Part shown: piece by piece, positions 24,467 through 31,869 of the stretch
Numbering within the stretch: position 1 is the stretch's first letter
Layout: each line of letters opens with the position of its first letter
Source: an uncultured Bacteroidales bacterium
GTDB lineage: Bacteria > Bacteroidota > Bacteroidia > Bacteroidales > F082
Length of the DNA stretch: 32,343 nt
Assembly: GCA_900318465.1 (NCBI GenBank)
Contig: ONKQ01000032.1
Location: 1-32,343, forward strand
Direction: 5' to 3'
The notes under the pieces: model-generated
The model's input: only the letters and a program-made list of their open reading frames with translations
Told to the model about the DNA's origin: nothing
Database searches by the model: none
Made by a program: the position numbers and the translations under genes

Positions 24467-25429
24467 TTATTGTTTCACAACGCGTTTCGTAAATATCTTT
24501 CCGTCGGCAGTAACTCGAACGAAATAAATGCCTTGCGCCAGACTTCCCAAATCGAGAACGGCGTTTTCGGAAAGCATAATCTGTTGTCCGACAAGGTCAT
24601 AGACTTCAACCAATTGAAGGTTCTCTGCCTTCACCGTCAGAATGTCTTTCACGGGATTGGGATAAACTGCTATGGTTTCCATCTCGTTTTCAGGGACATC
24701 GAAATGCGCCACATCATGTATCACACCGACGGCATCCAAATCGAAGCCGCTGGAATAAAACGGTGTCGGGAACGGGTCGTTGACGATATGCCCCTCGGCG
24801 TCGTAGGTGGCATATTCTGGATCGATGGTGCCAACCACATCAATCAGGCGGACGTGCGTGATTTTGCTCTTGTCAAGAAGGGCGTTGTCCTCAACCTCAT
24901 CCAAGTCAAATGGCGTACCATAAAACACTTCGTATTTTCCGGCGAAGTTGTGGATTAACGTGGCATCCATGACACCGAAAGAGTCCATCTGCTCATCGAA
25001 AGGCACTTTGGTAATGGCGGGAAAACGGAAATAGTTCTCACCATCGGAGCTCACCTCCACGAAAGCCAATTCAAGGAAGCAATGTGGAACGTTATGGAAA
25101 GGGTTCTCAAACACGGCGAAGTCGGGGCCTCTATCGTTGCAAATCGGAGAAGCGAAAGTCAGCACAGCAGTGCCGCCGTCGCCCAAACTCACGACCCTGT
25201 TGTCGGCCTTGCCAAGCGCTGCGGCATCGACACCATAAGAGACGAGAGAGTCCGTGACACCTATTTGGATTGGCCCACGCTCAATGGTACATCCCGTGGC
25301 CCAAGCCAAAAATGCCGACGAGTCGCAATGCATGGCTGTGGTGCCGGCGACACCCGCCTCGGGCGCAAACTGAGCCCAAAGCATCGTCGGCACCAAAGCC
25401 AACATCAAAAACAAACTCTTTTTTATCAT
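24467..25429 (-). CDS. T9SS-secreted surface protein, second gene of the cobalamin operon
   Basis: This 320-residue protein has a signal peptide (1-20, ending LWAQ). The central domain (about 40-240) contains SLGDGGTAVLTFASPI (81-96), DFAVFENPFHNVPHCFLELA (103-122), FVEVSSDGENYFRFPAI (123-139) and SSGFDLDAVGVIHD (226-239). Homologues of this kind of domain are known beside corrinoid transport genes in Bacteroidota, but I cannot name the family with certainty. The last about 70 residues are a T9SS tail (IAVYPNPVKD, VEVYDLVGQQ, AQGIYFVRVTADGKIFTKRV). Its start overlaps the upstream stop by 4 bp (ATGA), showing translational coupling. Confidence 0.75.
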   Translation of the reverse strand: MIKKSLFLMLALVPTMLWAQFAPEAGVAGTTAMHCDSSAFLAWATGCTIERGPIQIGVTDSLVSYGVDAAALGKADNRVVSLGDGGTAVLTFASPICNDRGPDFAVFENPFHNVPHCFLELAFVEVSSDGENYFRFPAITKVPFDEQMDSFGVMDATLIHNFAGKYEVFYGTPFDLDEVEDNALLDKSKITHVRLIDVVGTIDPEYATYDAEGHIVNDPFPTPFYSSGFDLDAVGVIHDVAHFDVPENEMETIAVYPNPVKDILTVKAENLQLVEVYDLVGQQIMLSENAVLDLGSLAQGIYFVRVTADGKIFTKRVVKQ

Positions 25430-26685
25430 TTCACCACAAGTTTAGTGGTATGGACAACATTGTCGTTGCTCACCTTGACAAAATACACACCAGCATTCAG
25501 CATTTCGGTGCTGATGCGGACTTGTTCACCAGCCTTTGCGTCAACGCTTTGCTCGCTGACCAAACGACCTTGGATGTCGTAGACAGAGACAGTGGTCATT
25601 CCAGCGCTTTCGACAGCCAAGAATGCCTCGTTAATAGCAGGATTCGGATAAACGACCAGAGTGTTGGACTGGTTCTCGTTCACGCCCGTGTTGTCGGTGG
25701 CTGGTTCAATCGGTTGTTCCCAAGCAATGGTGGTCCAATCGGCAGACATGATACCGCAGGCATAGCCACCAATCTTTACAAAGTCGTTGTTGTGAATCGG
25801 TTCCTCTGCCATCATGTTCTGACCCATCAAACCATTCACGCTATGCATGGGAACATCATAATCAGGATCGCCCCATTGCGCATCAGGGTTGGGACACATC
25901 GTCAGGTTGTATTCGCTATCCACGTAGGTGATGTTGGTGGGAGCAGAACCGATTACCGTCAAGCGGCTATCAGCAGCAGCAATATCAGTAAGAGCTTGGA
26001 AAACAGTGGCTTCACCATTGAAACGGTAGCCCCATGCCAGAGCTGTTTCAGTGTAGCTGCACCAGCTGAGTGCAACCACGACCTCGTTTTCGCCCTCGCC
26101 AATCCAAAACAGAATCTCGTCAGCTGAAATAGTGGCATCTATAACCTCTCCACCTGCATTCGGGTCAGTAGCAGGAATAATCTCTGTAGTCCATGAAATA
26201 GTGGTCCAGTCGGCAGACATGATACAGCAGGCATAACCACCAATCTTTACAAAGTCGTTGTTGTGAATCGGTTCCTCTGACATCATGTTCTGGCCCATCA
26301 AACCATTCACGCCATGCATGGGAACATCATAATCAGGATCGCCCCACTGCGCATCAGGGTTGGGGCACATCGTCAGGTTGTAATCGTCATCCACGTAGGT
26401 GATGTTAGTCGGAGCAGAACCGATTACCGTCAAGCGGTTATCAGCAGCTGCAATATCAGTAAGAGCCTGGAAAACAGTGGCTTCACCATCGAAACGGTAG
26501 CCCCATGCCAGAGCTGTTTCTGTGTAGCTGCACCAGCTGAGTGCAACCACAACCTCATTTTCACCCTCGCCAATCCAGTATTGGATGTCGGCAGGGTCAA
26601 TAGTAGCATCTTGTTGTGCAAACAGGTTGGTCGTAAACAGACCGAAGATTCCAAGAAGGAACAATAAGGTAAAGTTTTTACGCAT
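25426..26685 (-). CDS. T9SS-secreted protein with two nearly identical about 132-residue domains, first gene after the cobalamin riboswitch
   Basis: This 419-residue protein has a signal peptide (1-24, ending LFAQ). Domain A (35-166) and domain B (192-323) differ at about 10 of 132 positions. Each contains WIGEGENEVVVALSWCSYTE, TALAWGYRF, TDIAAADNRLTVIGSAP, LTMCPNPDAQWGDPDYDVPM, GQNMM and NNDFVKIGGYAC, with conserved Cys, Trp and His residues that could contact a ligand. A T9SS tail covers 341-419 (VVYPNPAINE, VYDIQGRLV, NAGVYFVKV). The ATG at 26685 is preferred over one at 26715 because the signal peptide starts there. I do not recognise the domain family; the riboswitch suggests a corrinoid-related role. 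Confidence 0.78.
   Translation of the reverse strand: MRKNFTLLFLLGIFGLFTTNLFAQQDATIDPADIQYWIGEGENEVVVALSWCSYTETALAWGYRFDGEATVFQALTDIAAADNRLTVIGSAPTNITYVDDDYNLTMCPNPDAQWGDPDYDVPMHGVNGLMGQNMMSEEPIHNNDFVKIGGYACCIMSADWTTISWTTEIIPATDPNAGGEVIDATISADEILFWIGEGENEVVVALSWCSYTETALAWGYRFNGEATVFQALTDIAAADSRLTVIGSAPTNITYVDSEYNLTMCPNPDAQWGDPDYDVPMHSVNGLMGQNMMAEEPIHNNDFVKIGGYACGIMSADWTTIAWEQPIEPATDNTGVNENQSNTLVVYPNPAINEAFLAVESAGMTTVSVYDIQGRLVSEQSVDAKAGEQVRISTEMLNAGVYFVKVSNDNVVHTTKLVVK
25717..26583 (-). repeat. Tandem intragenic duplication, 471-bp period
   Basis: The DNA of the two domains (26188-26583 and 25717-26112) is nearly identical over about 396 bp, including long stretches without a single mismatch, such as the segment around 25775-25800 and its counterpart 471 bp further on. 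Identity at silent sites points to a recent duplication or ongoing gene conversion. Confidence 0.88.
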
Positions 26686-26803
26686 AATAGTATGATTTAA
26701 AGGTTTAACGTTCAATCAATTACAATAATGCGCTCACGGAAAACGAGGGTACACCTTAATTCTATAAGGAAAGCCAGCTCTTGTCCCGAAAGCTTTGTTT
26801 CAC

Positions 26804-26964
26804 GACAAGCGGCAGGTCTTCTGACTTACTCCTTATTATCTAACCGCCTTCCCGAAAAACCTTGGTTTTCAGTGGCATGATGGCCGACATGAAGAGTTTA
26901 CAGCAGCGGGAACTGTTCAGGATTTGCACCCGATTCCCTATTGAGCCTCGCGGCACCGCTTATC
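26804..26964 (-). promoter_or_regulatory. Cobalamin (B12) riboswitch
   Basis: Read on the minus strand, the RNA shows the class order. The P1 5' arm GATAAGCGG (26956-26964) is followed by GGTGCC, then AATAGGGAATCGGGTGCAAA, the core ACAGTTCCCGCTGCTGTAA, CCACTG, TCGGGAAGGCGG and the B12 box AAGTCAGAAGACCTGCC (26811-26827). The P1 3' arm CCGCTTGTC (26804-26812) closes the aptamer. It precedes the 419-residue gene by 118 nt. Riboswitches of this class switch off corrinoid uptake or synthesis genes when adenosyl- or other cobalamins are plentiful. Downstream, GACAAG (26780-26785) can pair with the CTTGTC of the P1 3' arm, a plausible expression platform. Confidence 0.95.
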
Positions 26965-26969
26965 GGCTG

Positions 26970-26977
26970 CAAAGATA
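26970..26977 (-). promoter_or_regulatory. -7 promoter box (TATCTTTG) of the cobalamin operon
   Basis: The minus strand reads GCTATCTTTGCAGCC, ending 6 bp before the riboswitch P1 stem, so the transcript begins essentially with the aptamer. Confidence 0.7.
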
Positions 26978-27020
26978 GCGGTTTTTCTTGTCGGTTATGC
27001 GCAAAACGAGAAAAAGTTTG

Positions 27021-27028
27021 TAACTTTG
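27021..27028 (+). promoter_or_regulatory. -7 promoter box (TAACTTTG) of the InlB-repeat gene
   Basis: TAACTTTGCCAC lies 23 bp before the ATG at 27052. It is divergent to the riboswitch promoter, with 43 bp between the boxes, so their -33 regions overlap. Confidence 0.65.
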
Positions 27029-27051
27029 CCACGCAAACGAAACTTTCAAAT

Positions 27052-30000
27052 ATGAAAAAGATAGCTTCACTCCTTACCTTATTAATAATGTGCCTTGGAG
27101 CAGCCTTTGCACAAGACGAGCCCATGCATGGCTGGCACACCTATTGCGGCAGCGATTTCAACAATGCCATTGGAGGGCCTGTCCCTTTCATCATCGCGAC
27201 GTGCTATCCTCCCGACATGGCCAGCAATTTTGCAGGTACGGCCATCACCAAGGTAGCCATATTCAGCGACAGCCTTTACAACGCCGTGGGGGGCACTTAT
27301 ACCTGTTCCATCTACTTGGGAGGAGAAACCCCTTCAGAGGGATTGTTCGTTTACTCTATGACTTGTGATGTTCCCCAAGGCCTCAACGACTGGGCAGAGT
27401 TCGAGATTTCCACTCCCATTTGGGTTACAGGAGATGTATCTATCTGGATAGTATGGCAAACCGAACAGCAACTGACCGCTTTCCCGATAGGCGTTTGCGG
27501 CGAAAACGACCCCAGTGGCAATGGGCACTGGTGGTGGACTGGTTTGAATGGGTGGGGGCACTCGGATTATGGCGACTGGACTGTGAAGACCTTCTTCGAC
27601 TGGGACGGACCGCAAATCCAAGCCCAAGATGTTTATGTTTCAGGCAACCATTTTACCACAGGCAAAGTCTTGAAAAACAATACGCTGTTATATAGCATCA
27701 CCGACAGCATCGATATTCAGTTGAAAGGCATCCAAGTAGCGGAAGACGGGACGGTTTACGGAGCTGGATATGCTTACAATAGTTCAGATGTTCATGGCTG
27801 CGTTTGGATGAACGACTCGTGCATATTCACAGCCGACACCAACACCTATTTCGACCACATCGCCCTCAATGGCAACGATTGGACAGTGGCTGGCGGCAAC
27901 AACGTATGGCAAAACGGCGAACTCCTTTATTCCTACAGCCACGAAGACGATGAGTGCCACATTCACAGTTTGGCTGTTGACACAACGATGGGCGACATTT
28001 ATGCAGGCGGTGTGATCTACCTCTCTGGCGAATACCTTGCGTATGCCAGCGTTTGGAAAAACGACTCGCTCCTTTGGATGGAAGATACCGTTTCGAGCGT
28101 CGAAAACATCTGCTTTGATGGCGGGAACCTCTATGCGGCGGGGTTCAAGGTTGCAAACGATTCCCTTTCATACGGTGTCATCTGGCAAAACGACTCCATC
28201 ATCTACCAAATGGAAAACGCCAACTTTGTGAACATTGCCGAATTTGAAGGCAGCCTCTATTGGACAGGGATTTCCCTGACAGATACCGTTGTTTATATTT
28301 GGCAAGACGGCGAGGTTTTATACGCCTTACCCGAACTTTCTGGAATCAGCAACTTGGTCGTCAACGAAAGCGGAGTGTATTATACCGATGCACAAACGGT
28401 TTATAAAGACGGCGAAGTCCTGTATCAGCCCGAAGAGTTCATCATCATCACCGACCTCGTCGTGAAGCCTGCCCCACCTCAACCGACATTCACTCTCACA
28501 CTCGAATCCGATAACCCCGATTGGGGCACCGTCATCGGCGGCGGCGAATATCACTATGGCGACACCGCCACCATTGAGGCCATCCCCAATGTCGGCCACG
28601 AGTTCCTGATGTGGAACGACAGCATCACCGACAACCCGCGAAATATTATTGTCACACAAGACAGCACTTTCATCGCTTCGTTTGGCCGAATTGAATACAC
28701 CATCAGCGTCGTGAGCGAGAACCCCGACTGGGGCAGCGTTAGCGGCGGTGGCACCTTCTATTATGGCGACACCACTGAGATTTCGGCCACGCCTTTCGTT
28801 GGCTATGTGTTTTCGAGATGGACAGACCAAAACACCGACAACCCTCGCACCATAGTTGTCACTGAAAACCGTGTCTACAGTGCCATCTTCACAAGGCAAA
28901 CTTGCACCATCGCCACCGGAGTTGCCCCTGAAGGCGCAGGCAGCGTGACTGGCGGCGGCACCCATTATTACGGCGACACCATCACTTTGACCGCCCACAA
29001 CAACCCAGGATATGAGTTCATCAAATGGGACGACGGCATTAGTGACAACCCAAGAGAAGTCGTCGTTGAAGGCGATGCGGCCTACAAAGCCGTCTTCAGC
29101 CTCTTGCAATACGAAATCACCACGGCCAGCGACCCCGTTGAAGGCGGAACCGTGACCGGAGGCGGAATTTACGACTATGGCAGCACGGCCACCCTGACGG
29201 CCACTGCCAACCCGGGTTACATTTTCCTCCGTTGGAACGATGGCGGCGGCTCCAATCCGCGCCACATCACCGTGACGGGCAACGCAAGTTATACTGCAAC
29301 GTTTTACCAGAGCGGCACACCGACCTACACAATTACCGTCCTGTCAAACAATATCCTGCTCGGCAGTGTTAGTGGCGGCGGCGAATATCTCGAAGGCACC
29401 ATCATCGAAATCAGTGCGACACCTTCACCCCATTCCGTTTTCACTGGCTGGGACGACGGCAACACCGACAACCCGCGCAGCATCACAGTCACGCAAGACA
29501 TGACCTTAACGGCCATTTTCGAGGCCGCACAAGAGACTTACGAAATCATTGTCGAGAGCAACAATCTGCTTTTGGGCAACGTTTATGGTGGAGGCACCTA
29601 TGCGGCCAACGCCTCCATTACCATCGGTGCCGTTCCTAACAATGGCGTCTACTTCACTGGCTGGCAAGATGGCAACACCGACAATCCACGCAACATCATC
29701 GTGATAGGCGATGCCACTTATACAGCCTATTTCGCGCCAGAGCCTGTACAGACCTATACCATCACCGTGCAATACGATGAAAATCAAGGCTATGTGATGG
29801 GAGGAGGCAACTATGTGGCTGGCAGCACTGCGACCTTGGCTGCCATCGCCAACGACAATTATTACTTCGTGAAATGGGGCGACGACAACACAGACAATCC
29901 ACGAACCATACTCGTCGACCAAGACATTACTTTGGCAGCTTTCTTCAATGGCACGGGCGTGGACGAAAACGACGGCACAGCGATACACCTCTACCCCAAT

Positions 30001-30192
30001 CCCGCCAACGACAAGATACGCCTTGAGGGACTTGAAAGAGATACAGAAATCAGCATTTACAATTCGTTTGGCATCTGCGTCAAAACGCTGACCATCAATG
30101 GTGAAAACGAAGTTTCGGTCAACGATTTGGCGGCTGGACTTTATCTTATCCGCATCGATGGCCACCAAACCGTGAAATTCGTGAAGCGTTAA
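27052..30192 (+). CDS. Large T9SS-secreted protein: carbohydrate-binding-like N-domain, propeller-like repeats and seven InlB-B-like repeats
   Basis: This 1046-residue protein has a signal peptide (1-20). An N-terminal beta-sandwich follows (about 25-185). About 195-460 holds six copies of a short motif (VWMNDSCIF, VWQNGELLY, VWKNDSLLW, IWQNDSIIY, IWQDGEVLY, VYKDGEVLY), suggesting propeller-like blades. About 480-965 holds seven repeats of about 70 residues, each with G-(S/T/N)-V-x-GGG, a (Y/F)-x-x-W and DNPR-x-I-x-V pattern, as in divergent InlB B-repeats. A T9SS tail ends it (HLYPNPANDK, AAGLYLIRIDG). Such repeats are structural stalks of adhesins. The ATG at 27052 is chosen over 26941, which would run through the riboswitch DNA. 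The flippase follows after 6 nt. Confidence 0.87.
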   Translation: MKKIASLLTLLIMCLGAAFAQDEPMHGWHTYCGSDFNNAIGGPVPFIIATCYPPDMASNFAGTAITKVAIFSDSLYNAVGGTYTCSIYLGGETPSEGLFVYSMTCDVPQGLNDWAEFEISTPIWVTGDVSIWIVWQTEQQLTAFPIGVCGENDPSGNGHWWWTGLNGWGHSDYGDWTVKTFFDWDGPQIQAQDVYVSGNHFTTGKVLKNNTLLYSITDSIDIQLKGIQVAEDGTVYGAGYAYNSSDVHGCVWMNDSCIFTADTNTYFDHIALNGNDWTVAGGNNVWQNGELLYSYSHEDDECHIHSLAVDTTMGDIYAGGVIYLSGEYLAYASVWKNDSLLWMEDTVSSVENICFDGGNLYAAGFKVANDSLSYGVIWQNDSIIYQMENANFVNIAEFEGSLYWTGISLTDTVVYIWQDGEVLYALPELSGISNLVVNESGVYYTDAQTVYKDGEVLYQPEEFIIITDLVVKPAPPQPTFTLTLESDNPDWGTVIGGGEYHYGDTATIEAIPNVGHEFLMWNDSITDNPRNIIVTQDSTFIASFGRIEYTISVVSENPDWGSVSGGGTFYYGDTTEISATPFVGYVFSRWTDQNTDNPRTIVVTENRVYSAIFTRQTCTIATGVAPEGAGSVTGGGTHYYGDTITLTAHNNPGYEFIKWDDGISDNPREVVVEGDAAYKAVFSLLQYEITTASDPVEGGTVTGGGIYDYGSTATLTATANPGYIFLRWNDGGGSNPRHITVTGNASYTATFYQSGTPTYTITVLSNNILLGSVSGGGEYLEGTIIEISATPSPHSVFTGWDDGNTDNPRSITVTQDMTLTAIFEAAQETYEIIVESNNLLLGNVYGGGTYAANASITIGAVPNNGVYFTGWQDGNTDNPRNIIVIGDATYTAYFAPEPVQTYTITVQYDENQGYVMGGGNYVAGSTATLAAIANDNYYFVKWGDDNTDNPRTILVDQDITLAAFFNGTGVDENDGTAIHLYPNPANDKIRLEGLERDTEISIYNSFGICVKTLTINGENEVSVNDLAAGLYLIRIDGHQTVKFVKR

Positions 30193-30198
30193 ATCCAC

Positions 30199-31509
30199 AT
30201 GTTCAAGAAAATCCTCGGAACGGGTGCGGCAAGGGCTATCAATGTGCTAACGCAGATGGCTACGCTCATCATGGGCACCAAATGCCTCGGTGCTGCCGAA
30301 TGGGGCAAGGCCTTCATTGCACAAACCGACATCACCTTTTTATTAATAGGCATCGAGCTCATCGCCGGCAGCGGATTGGTGTATTTCACACCACGCAAAA
30401 AACTCACGACCTTAATGACCATTTCCTACTGTTGGATTGCTTTTGTGATGCTGCTTTATGTGCTGCTGTTCAATGTAATGGCCTTTTTTCCAAATTTTTA
30501 TCACAACATTGTCCCCGAAGGCTATGCCTGGCTCGTCCTTGTGATGACCTGCGTTTACAGCTTCCACGGCTTCAACCTCAACCATTTCCTTGGAAAAGAA
30601 AAAGTTTCCACCTATAACTGGTTGTTTCTCACGCAAATACTCACCCAAGTTTCGATGATGGCAGTGCTCATCTTCGTGCTCAATCTGAGAACTGCCAAGG
30701 CCCTACTCTACTCCCAACTTTGCGGCTACAGTTTGGCCACTTTGATTGGCTGGATTCTCCTATTCCCCAAACTGAAGCGCGAGGAGCGAGAGCCATTGAA
30801 GGACAGTCTGAAAGAAATGCTTCATTACGGAGCGTTTTTGCAACTTTCAGCTTTGGTCGGCACACTCAACAAGCGGCTGAGTCTCTATCTGTTGAAAACG
30901 CATTGCGACGAAAGGTCCATCGGTGTGTATGCCTCTGGAACACAAGTCACTGAAGGCGTCAATATTGTGGGACAAAGCATCGGTTTGGTGGCGTTTTCCG
31001 CCTTGAGCAACACCGAAAACAAGCAACGTGCTTCACAACTCACCTTGCGCTTCATGAAACTCGCAGTTCTGTTGACTTTCACCGCTTTGTTGGTGATTTG
31101 TCTGCTCCCGACGGCTTTCTTTGAGTTGTTGTTCTCGGAAGAGTTTGCCGATATTCGTCCCATCATTTTGCTAATCTCACCCGGAATTGTTTTCTATTCA
31201 GCGCACACCATTTTGGCCAACTATTTTTCCGGTACCGGCAAGCCGAAATACAATCTATACGCCTCACTTATCGGGCTTTCTGTCACATTGATAGCCGCCT
31301 TTAGTTTGATTCCTACTTTAGGTATCCGAGGCGCTGCCATCACCACTTCGCTGACTTATACGGCTTTGTTTGTTTTCCAATGGGTAGTGTTCCATAAACA
31401 AACAGGAAGTCGATTGAGGCAGCTAATTCCTGAAAAAGAGGATTTTAGCTGGTTGAAAGCGGAGTTGCAAGGCATTTTTGGAAACAAATCTGATACAAAT
31501 CTTTCGTAA
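30199..31509 (+). CDS. Wzx/MATE-type polysaccharide flippase-like membrane protein
   Basis: This 436-residue, strongly hydrophobic protein has about 12 predicted membrane helices. It opens with KILGTGAARAINVLTQMATLIM, the usual first helix of the polysaccharide biosynthesis protein family, and contains ISPGIVFYSAHTILANYFSG and GKPKYNLYASLIGLSVTLIA toward the C-terminus, as in Wzx proteins. The family flips lipid-linked sugars across the inner membrane. No glycosyltransferases are next to it; its partner is the secreted repeat protein 6 nt upstream, with which it is probably co-transcribed. Confidence 0.85.
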   Translation: MFKKILGTGAARAINVLTQMATLIMGTKCLGAAEWGKAFIAQTDITFLLIGIELIAGSGLVYFTPRKKLTTLMTISYCWIAFVMLLYVLLFNVMAFFPNFYHNIVPEGYAWLVLVMTCVYSFHGFNLNHFLGKEKVSTYNWLFLTQILTQVSMMAVLIFVLNLRTAKALLYSQLCGYSLATLIGWILLFPKLKREEREPLKDSLKEMLHYGAFLQLSALVGTLNKRLSLYLLKTHCDERSIGVYASGTQVTEGVNIVGQSIGLVAFSALSNTENKQRASQLTLRFMKLAVLLTFTALLVICLLPTAFFELLFSEEFADIRPIILLISPGIVFYSAHTILANYFSGTGKPKYNLYASLIGLSVTLIAAFSLIPTLGIRGAAITTSLTYTALFVFQWVVFHKQTGSRLRQLIPEKEDFSWLKAELQGIFGNKSDTNLS

Positions 31510-31535
31510 ACCTCTTACTCATCCCAATTTTTCCC

Positions 31536-31543
31536 TATTTTTG
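31536..31543 (+). promoter_or_regulatory. -7 promoter box (TATTTTTG) ahead of the structured RNA
   Basis: TATTTTTGCCACTGG is followed by no plausible ORF; the next coding start is over 300 bp away. Transcription would begin near 31550, where the paired region starts. Confidence 0.62.
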
Positions 31544-31549
31544 CCACTG

Positions 31550-31830
31550 GTTTTGGGACGTAATTCTCATTACCAAGACATAATGGAAAAGAAGCGTTAT
31601 GCTTCGTGTTGCAAGAGGAAACCTAGGAAATTTCAACTGCGACATCGCTGATCTGAAAGTGGAAAGCAAATATAACTATGCGAGCATAGCAGCTCCAAAC
31701 GCTCAAAGCGTGGACTGCTATTAACATCTTGTTATTTTGGGCTTTCCTAGGGCCTCCTCTTGAAGATGTGAGCATACAGGGCCACGCTTCTTGTTTGAGA
31801 AAAGTCTTTTTGATCCCTGAAAGACAATAA
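31550..31830 (+). ncRNA. Structured non-coding RNA, rod-shaped, possibly 6S-like
   Basis: The 360-bp gap between two plus-strand genes has its own promoter and nested helices. AAGAAGCGT (31589-31597) pairs with ACGCTTCTT (31784-31792). TATGC (31598-31602) pairs with GCATA (31772-31776). CAAGAGGA (31612-31619) pairs with TCCTCTTG (31755-31762), and CTAGGAAA (31623-31630) with TTTCCTAG (31743-31750). An inner ATAAC (31672-31676) pairs with GTTAT (31731-31735). The tip is a hairpin, ATAGCAG with CTGCTAT (31686-31692, 31715-31721), continuing through TCCA/TGGA and CGCT/AGCG. GGGA (31555-31558) may close with TCCC (31814-31817). The long interrupted rod with a central open region is like 6S RNA; tmRNA, RNase P RNA and SRP RNA signatures were not found. 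Exact ends are estimates. Confidence 0.7.
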
Positions 31831-31869
31831 TAAACCCTATACAGTGTTATATTTTCAAACCGAAATAAT

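Noticed and set aside
26898-27140. Minus-strand 80-codon frame over the riboswitch region
   Set aside because: It covers the aptamer and the divergent promoters; no protein motif, and the aptamer explains the conservation.
31550-31830. tmRNA, RNase P RNA or SRP RNA identity for the structured RNA
   Set aside because: No tag reading frame or tRNA-like ends, no P4-type conserved segments, and no SRP domain IV loop were found.
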